Positions 7,624-9,387 of a DNA stretch of 9,387 nt are shown piece by piece. The stretch lies in contig DAOUSH010000011.1 of the NCBI GenBank assembly GCA_030627335.1, forward strand, positions 1-9,387, in the 5' to 3' direction. Position numbers and translations under genes: made by a program. Numbering within the stretch: the first letter of the stretch is position 1; every line of letters starts with the position of its first letter. The stretch is from Dehalococcoidia bacterium (lineage in GTDB: Bacteria > Chloroflexota > Dehalococcoidia > Dehalococcoidales > W693). A model generated the notes under the pieces. It was not told the DNA's origin and did not search any database. It saw only the letters and a list, made by a program, of their open reading frames with translations.

Positions 7624-7643
7624 GAAATAATTAGTTTTATTTC
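7624..7643. promoter_or_regulatory. AT-rich inverted repeat in the fhs leader region (candidate operator or small hairpin)
   Basis: Arms of seven bases, GAAATAA and TTATTTC, are separated by TTAGTT. The repeat lies 45 bases upstream of fhs in the 99-base gap after cooC. It shares the 9-mer ATAATTAGT with the palindrome at the perR-like promoter, in opposite orientation relative to the gene served. It could be a repressor site, or a weak RNA hairpin. No convincing separate fhs promoter is seen in this gap, so fhs is probably expressed from the promoter upstream of cooC. Confidence 0.4.
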
Positions 7644-7665
7644 TCCTTAATAAATGGATCTTAAA

Positions 7666-7680
7666 TAGTCTGGCAGACTA
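7666..7680. repeat. 15-base palindrome overlapping the cooC stop codon
   Basis: TAGTCTGGCAGACTA is symmetric about one central base with seven-base arms, and on the minus strand its first three bases are the cooC stop codon TAG. As RNA it would form a short stem with a five-base loop, with no U-tract after it, so it is not a normal intrinsic terminator. It may be an RNA processing or stability element, an operator, or chance. Confidence 0.4.
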
Positions 7681-8451
7681 TGCTTCGGCTGCCGATGCCA
7701 GATGGTTATAGATTTCCTTGACCGCTGAGGCGATACTCTGGCTGGCTTCAAGCAGGGGAAGATTGCTAATCTCGGCTTGCACTAGCGCCGGGTCGTATGG
7801 AATAAAACCGAGAATATCAAAGCCTTTAAGACTGGATTTTATAAATTCTATTTCCTCTTGATTGTGAATCTTATTGCCCACGACAACAAGATTTACGATG
7901 CCGATATCTTTAGCCAGTTTTTCTATCCTGTAGGCTGTTTCTATGCTGACCCTGCCCGGCTCTACAACTATAATCAGCTTGTCTACCGCCTTGGCTGTGC
8001 CCCGTCCCAGGTGTTCTATGCCAGCAGCCATATCCAGGATAACCACCTCGCTCCTGGCTATAAGCAGATGTGACAGCAGGGCGGCTAAAAAAGCATTCTC
8101 CGGACAGTAGCAGCCAGTACCACCTTTCTTAACCGGACCCATGACCAGTAACCTGATGCCATCGTGCTTAATGGAATACTTTTCCGGTATGTCGTCAACC
8201 CTGGGGTTTATCTTGAAGTAAAGTCCGGATTTGCCCTGCTCGGTTTCCGTCCTTTCTGCGATAAGCTCCTTCATTTCGGAAACGGGGATAACCTTATCGG
8301 CATCGGGGAAACCAAGAGTCGTCGCTAGGTTGGCATCGGGGTCGGCATCTATGGCTATTACCGAATAGCCGTGTTCGGCAAATGTCCGGGCAAGAAGCGA
8401 TGACAGTAGTGTCTTGCCCACGCCACCCTTTCCGCTAATAGCAATCTTCAT
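7678..8451 (-). CDS. cooC: CooC-type nickel-insertion ATPase (MinD family), paralogue 2
   Basis: This is a 257-residue MinD-family ATPase that assists nickel insertion into CODH. The deviant Walker A is GKGGVGKT (residues 7-14, signature K8 and P-loop K13). The switch region is DADPDANL (35-42). The metal-binding pair is C114-x-C116 in GTGCYCPEN, close to the numbering I recall for Carboxydothermus CooC1. A Walker B-like ILDMAAG is at 138-144. The ATG at 8451 is chosen over one at 8463 because GGGGAG lies four bases upstream of it and homology starts at MKIAISGKGG. It is the first gene of the long minus-strand cluster and sits directly downstream of a promoter. Only limited identity to the copy at 3087-3848 is visible outside the motifs, so the two are old paralogues and not a recent duplication. 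Confidence 0.92.
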   Translation of the reverse strand: MKIAISGKGGVGKTLLSSLLARTFAEHGYSVIAIDADPDANLATTLGFPDADKVIPVSEMKELIAERTETEQGKSGLYFKINPRVDDIPEKYSIKHDGIRLLVMGPVKKGGTGCYCPENAFLAALLSHLLIARSEVVILDMAAGIEHLGRGTAKAVDKLIIVVEPGRVSIETAYRIEKLAKDIGIVNLVVVGNKIHNQEEIEFIKSSLKGFDILGFIPYDPALVQAEISNLPLLEASQSIASAVKEIYNHLASAAEA

Positions 8452-8497
8452 AATACTCCCCATATTTGTTATAATTCAGGTAGTGTATGAGATAGGG

Positions 8498-8527
8498 TTG
8501 CTATAGTTACAGGCTATAGATGATAAT
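8498..8527 (+). promoter_or_regulatory. Possible plus-strand promoter for the 113-residue protein gene
   Basis: TTGCTA (8498-8503) and GATAAT (8522-8527) are 18 bases apart on the plus strand, pointing at the gene at 8657. The resulting leader would be about 120 bases. The match is partial, and the sequence lies within the transcribed leader of the divergent operon. No better promoter was seen between here and 8657. Confidence 0.3.
8501..8519. repeat. CTATAG inverted repeat in the cooC leader
   Basis: Two copies of CTATAG, itself palindromic, are separated by seven bases. They lie in the transcribed leader of the minus-strand operon and also inside the possible plus-strand promoter. They could form a weak six-base stem in the leader RNA or be half-sites for a regulator. 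No known riboswitch fold was recognised. Confidence 0.3.
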
Positions 8528-8535
8528 AGGTAGAT

Positions 8536-8565
8536 AGTATAAGGTAAAGTCGCTGGTAGCGTCAA
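8536..8565 (-). promoter_or_regulatory. Sigma70-type promoter for the minus-strand acetyl-CoA pathway operon
   Basis: On the minus strand TTGACG (8565-8560) and TATACT (8541-8536) are separated by 18 bases. Transcription would begin near 8529, leaving a leader of about 78 bases before cooC. All genes down to acsD run the same way with small gaps or overlaps, so this is the likely main promoter for them. Confidence 0.6.
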
Positions 8566-8656
8566 GCCCTGAAGCCATTACCGAATACATCGTCCTGTCG
8601 AAGATAAAAGATACAAAGCTAATCAGCATAATAAAATTACAAAACCGGAGGTAGTA

Positions 8657-8998
8657 ATGCAGATCAAAAAGATATATAAAAACATAAAGCCGGAGCTGTT
8701 ATTCGATGAGCTTAAAGACCTCATCGTAAAGCAGGGAGCTGCTGTAGTTGATTCCAAGATGGAAACCTATTCCTTGCCCGATGATTCTTCGTCGTTTATC
8801 TCCCGGGGCACACTGACCTTCAAGGTGCAGAGCAAGACGGATAAGGAATGCCTCAGGGGTTACATAGTTGGCTCTGCCAGGGGCGAGACCAAGTTGATGC
8901 TGGATATTGATGACAGCCTCTTTCCCAAGGACAGGGTAGTCTCTTTACAGGGAGATCTGGATTTCCTGCTCGGTTCTTATGAAATAAAATCGGGCTAG
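8657..8998 (+). CDS. Unrecognised 113-residue soluble protein
   Basis: I do not recognise the family. The ATG at 8657 follows GGAGGTAGTA, a strong ribosome site, and the codon content looks like that of its neighbours, so the gene is probably real. The product has a helical, Lys-rich N-terminus (MQIKKIYKNIKPELLFDELK) followed by alternating strand-like segments (GTLTFKVQ, LRGYIVGSA, TKLMLDIDDSLF), suggesting a small alpha-plus-beta domain. There is one Cys, no membrane segment and no signal peptide. It is transcribed away from the acetyl-CoA operon and towards aspS, which has its own promoter 37 bases after this stop. No function can be assigned. Confidence 0.75.
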   Translation: MQIKKIYKNIKPELLFDELKDLIVKQGAAVVDSKMETYSLPDDSSSFISRGTLTFKVQSKTDKECLRGYIVGSARGETKLMLDIDDSLFPKDRVVSLQGDLDFLLGSYEIKSG

Positions 8999-9034
8999 TT
9001 GAAGTGTATTAATGGGTTATATCATCAGTTTAGC

Positions 9035-9063
9035 TTGAAGATTATAGCTCTGTGAGCTATAAT
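9035..9063 (+). promoter_or_regulatory. Sigma70-type promoter for aspS
   Basis: TTGAAG (9035-9040), a 17-base spacer and a perfect TATAAT (9058-9063) lie on the plus strand. Transcription would begin near 9070, giving a leader of about 34 bases to the TTG start of aspS at 9104. Confidence 0.6.
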
Positions 9064-9064
9064 C
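9040..9064. promoter_or_regulatory. Perfect 11-bp inverted repeat covering the aspS promoter spacer and -10
   Basis: GATTATAGCTC and GAGCTATAATC are exact reverse complements with TGT between them. The right arm contains the -10 TATAAT. This geometry suits an operator for a dimeric repressor. Read as RNA from the upstream gene it would be a stable hairpin, but no U-tract follows on either strand, so a standard intrinsic terminator is unlikely. It may do both jobs. Confidence 0.55.
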
Positions 9065-9103
9065 AGACCTGAGTTCTGCTAATATCTATCGTGGGGTATA
9101 ATA

Positions 9104-9387
9104 TTGCTCAAAAGCCATAGCTGCGGGGGACTGAAAAAAGATAATATCGCCAGCAAAGTAACCCTTGCCGGCTGGGTTGACCGCCGCCGTGACCACGGCG
9201 GCTTGATATTCATTGACCTGCGGGATTGGGAGGGCGTGGTTCAGGTGGTCTTCAACCCGGAAAGGTCAAAGACCTGCCATGATATAGCCAACCAGCTACG
9301 AAATGAATATGTCATCCGCACCAGCGGTGAGGTATCACCGCGACCGCCGGGTACCAAGAATCCCAAGCTGGCTACCGGCGATATCGA
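9104..9387 (+). CDS. aspS: Aspartyl-tRNA synthetase, N-terminal part (cut by the window edge)
   Basis: The visible 94 residues are the OB-fold anticodon-binding domain of a bacterial AspRS, which charges tRNA-Asp. Recognised motifs are SHSCGGL at 4-10, GWVDRRRDHGGLIFIDLRD at 23-41 and RPPGTKNPKLATGDI at 80-94. The start is TTG at 9104, with GGGG seven bases upstream. An in-frame TAA at 9080-9082 rules out a longer product, and no ATG occurs within the expected N-terminus. H31 and G83 match residues linked, in published work on bacterial AspRS as I recall it, to relaxed (nondiscriminating) enzymes that also charge tRNA-Asn. That would need a GatCAB amidotransferase elsewhere. Trp42 stands where Arg is usual (DREG). 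The catalytic domain lies off the right edge. Confidence 0.95.
   Translation, partial: MLKSHSCGGLKKDNIASKVTLAGWVDRRRDHGGLIFIDLRDWEGVVQVVFNPERSKTCHDIANQLRNEYVIRTSGEVSPRPPGTKNPKLATGDI

Noticed and set aside
8452..8463. Longer CooC from an ATG at 8463
   Set aside because: No ribosome site lies upstream of it, and the four extra residues are encoded by the GGGGAG site that serves the ATG at 8451.
9040..9064. Plain intrinsic terminator of the 113-residue protein gene
   Set aside because: The stem is strong, but no T-run follows on either strand, and the right arm is a perfect -10 correctly spaced from a -35.
9097..9102. Second TATAAT just before the aspS TTG start as its promoter
   Set aside because: It would start transcription inside or after the start codon and has no fitting -35; it is better read as spacer after the GGGG ribosome site.
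1..9387. CRISPR arrays, tRNA or rRNA genes, insertion sequences
   Set aside because: No spaced direct repeats, cloverleaf or rRNA sequence, transposase, or terminal inverted repeats were seen; the window is nearly all metabolic genes.

Overview
The window carries most of a Wood-Ljungdahl (reductive acetyl-CoA) gene cluster on the minus strand, followed by two plus-strand genes. The host is a strict anaerobic bacterium able to fix or oxidise one-carbon units through the acetyl-CoA pathway. Bacterial type is shown by sigma70-like promoters, Shine-Dalgarno sites, Fhs, FolD and a bacterial AspRS. Protein style and moderate GC would fit a sediment or groundwater Chloroflexota (Dehalococcoidia-like) lineage, but this is an impression and not a proven placement.

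Layout in the direction of minus-strand transcription (right to left): a TTGACG-18-TATACT promoter (8565-8536); a CooC nickel-insertion ATPase (8451-7678); formate-tetrahydrofolate ligase fhs (7578-5797); the corrinoid protein reductive activator acsV (about 5776-3845); a second CooC/AcsF-type ATPase (3848-3087); folD (3058-2171); an unrecognised 72-residue protein (2155-1937); acsD, the small subunit of the corrinoid iron-sulfur protein (1920-976). A new consensus promoter (937-908) then drives a PerR-like Fur family regulator (866-417). The carbon monoxide dehydrogenase gene cooS/acsA starts 19 bases after it and runs off the left edge.

On the plus strand, divergent from the cluster, are an unrecognised 113-residue protein (8657-8998) and the 5' end of aspS (9104 to the right edge). 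The aspS gene has its own promoter, built over an 11-bp perfect inverted repeat.

How the parts work together: Fhs makes 10-formyl-THF from formate, and FolD converts it to methylene-THF (methyl branch). The methyl group is later carried by the corrinoid protein, of which AcsD is a subunit. AcsV restores that protein from Co(II) to Co(I). CooS reduces CO2 to CO, and the two CooC/AcsF ATPases probably load nickel into CODH and acetyl-CoA synthase. AcsB, AcsC, AcsE and MetF are not in the window and are expected further left. The PerR-like gene joined to cooS suggests redox or peroxide control of the oxygen-sensitive CODH.

Points worth a second look: a likely non-AUG (ATA or ATT) start for acsV, three TTG starts, an orphan small protein inside the operon, AT-rich palindromes near fur and fhs that share a 9-mer, and the palindromic aspS promoter.
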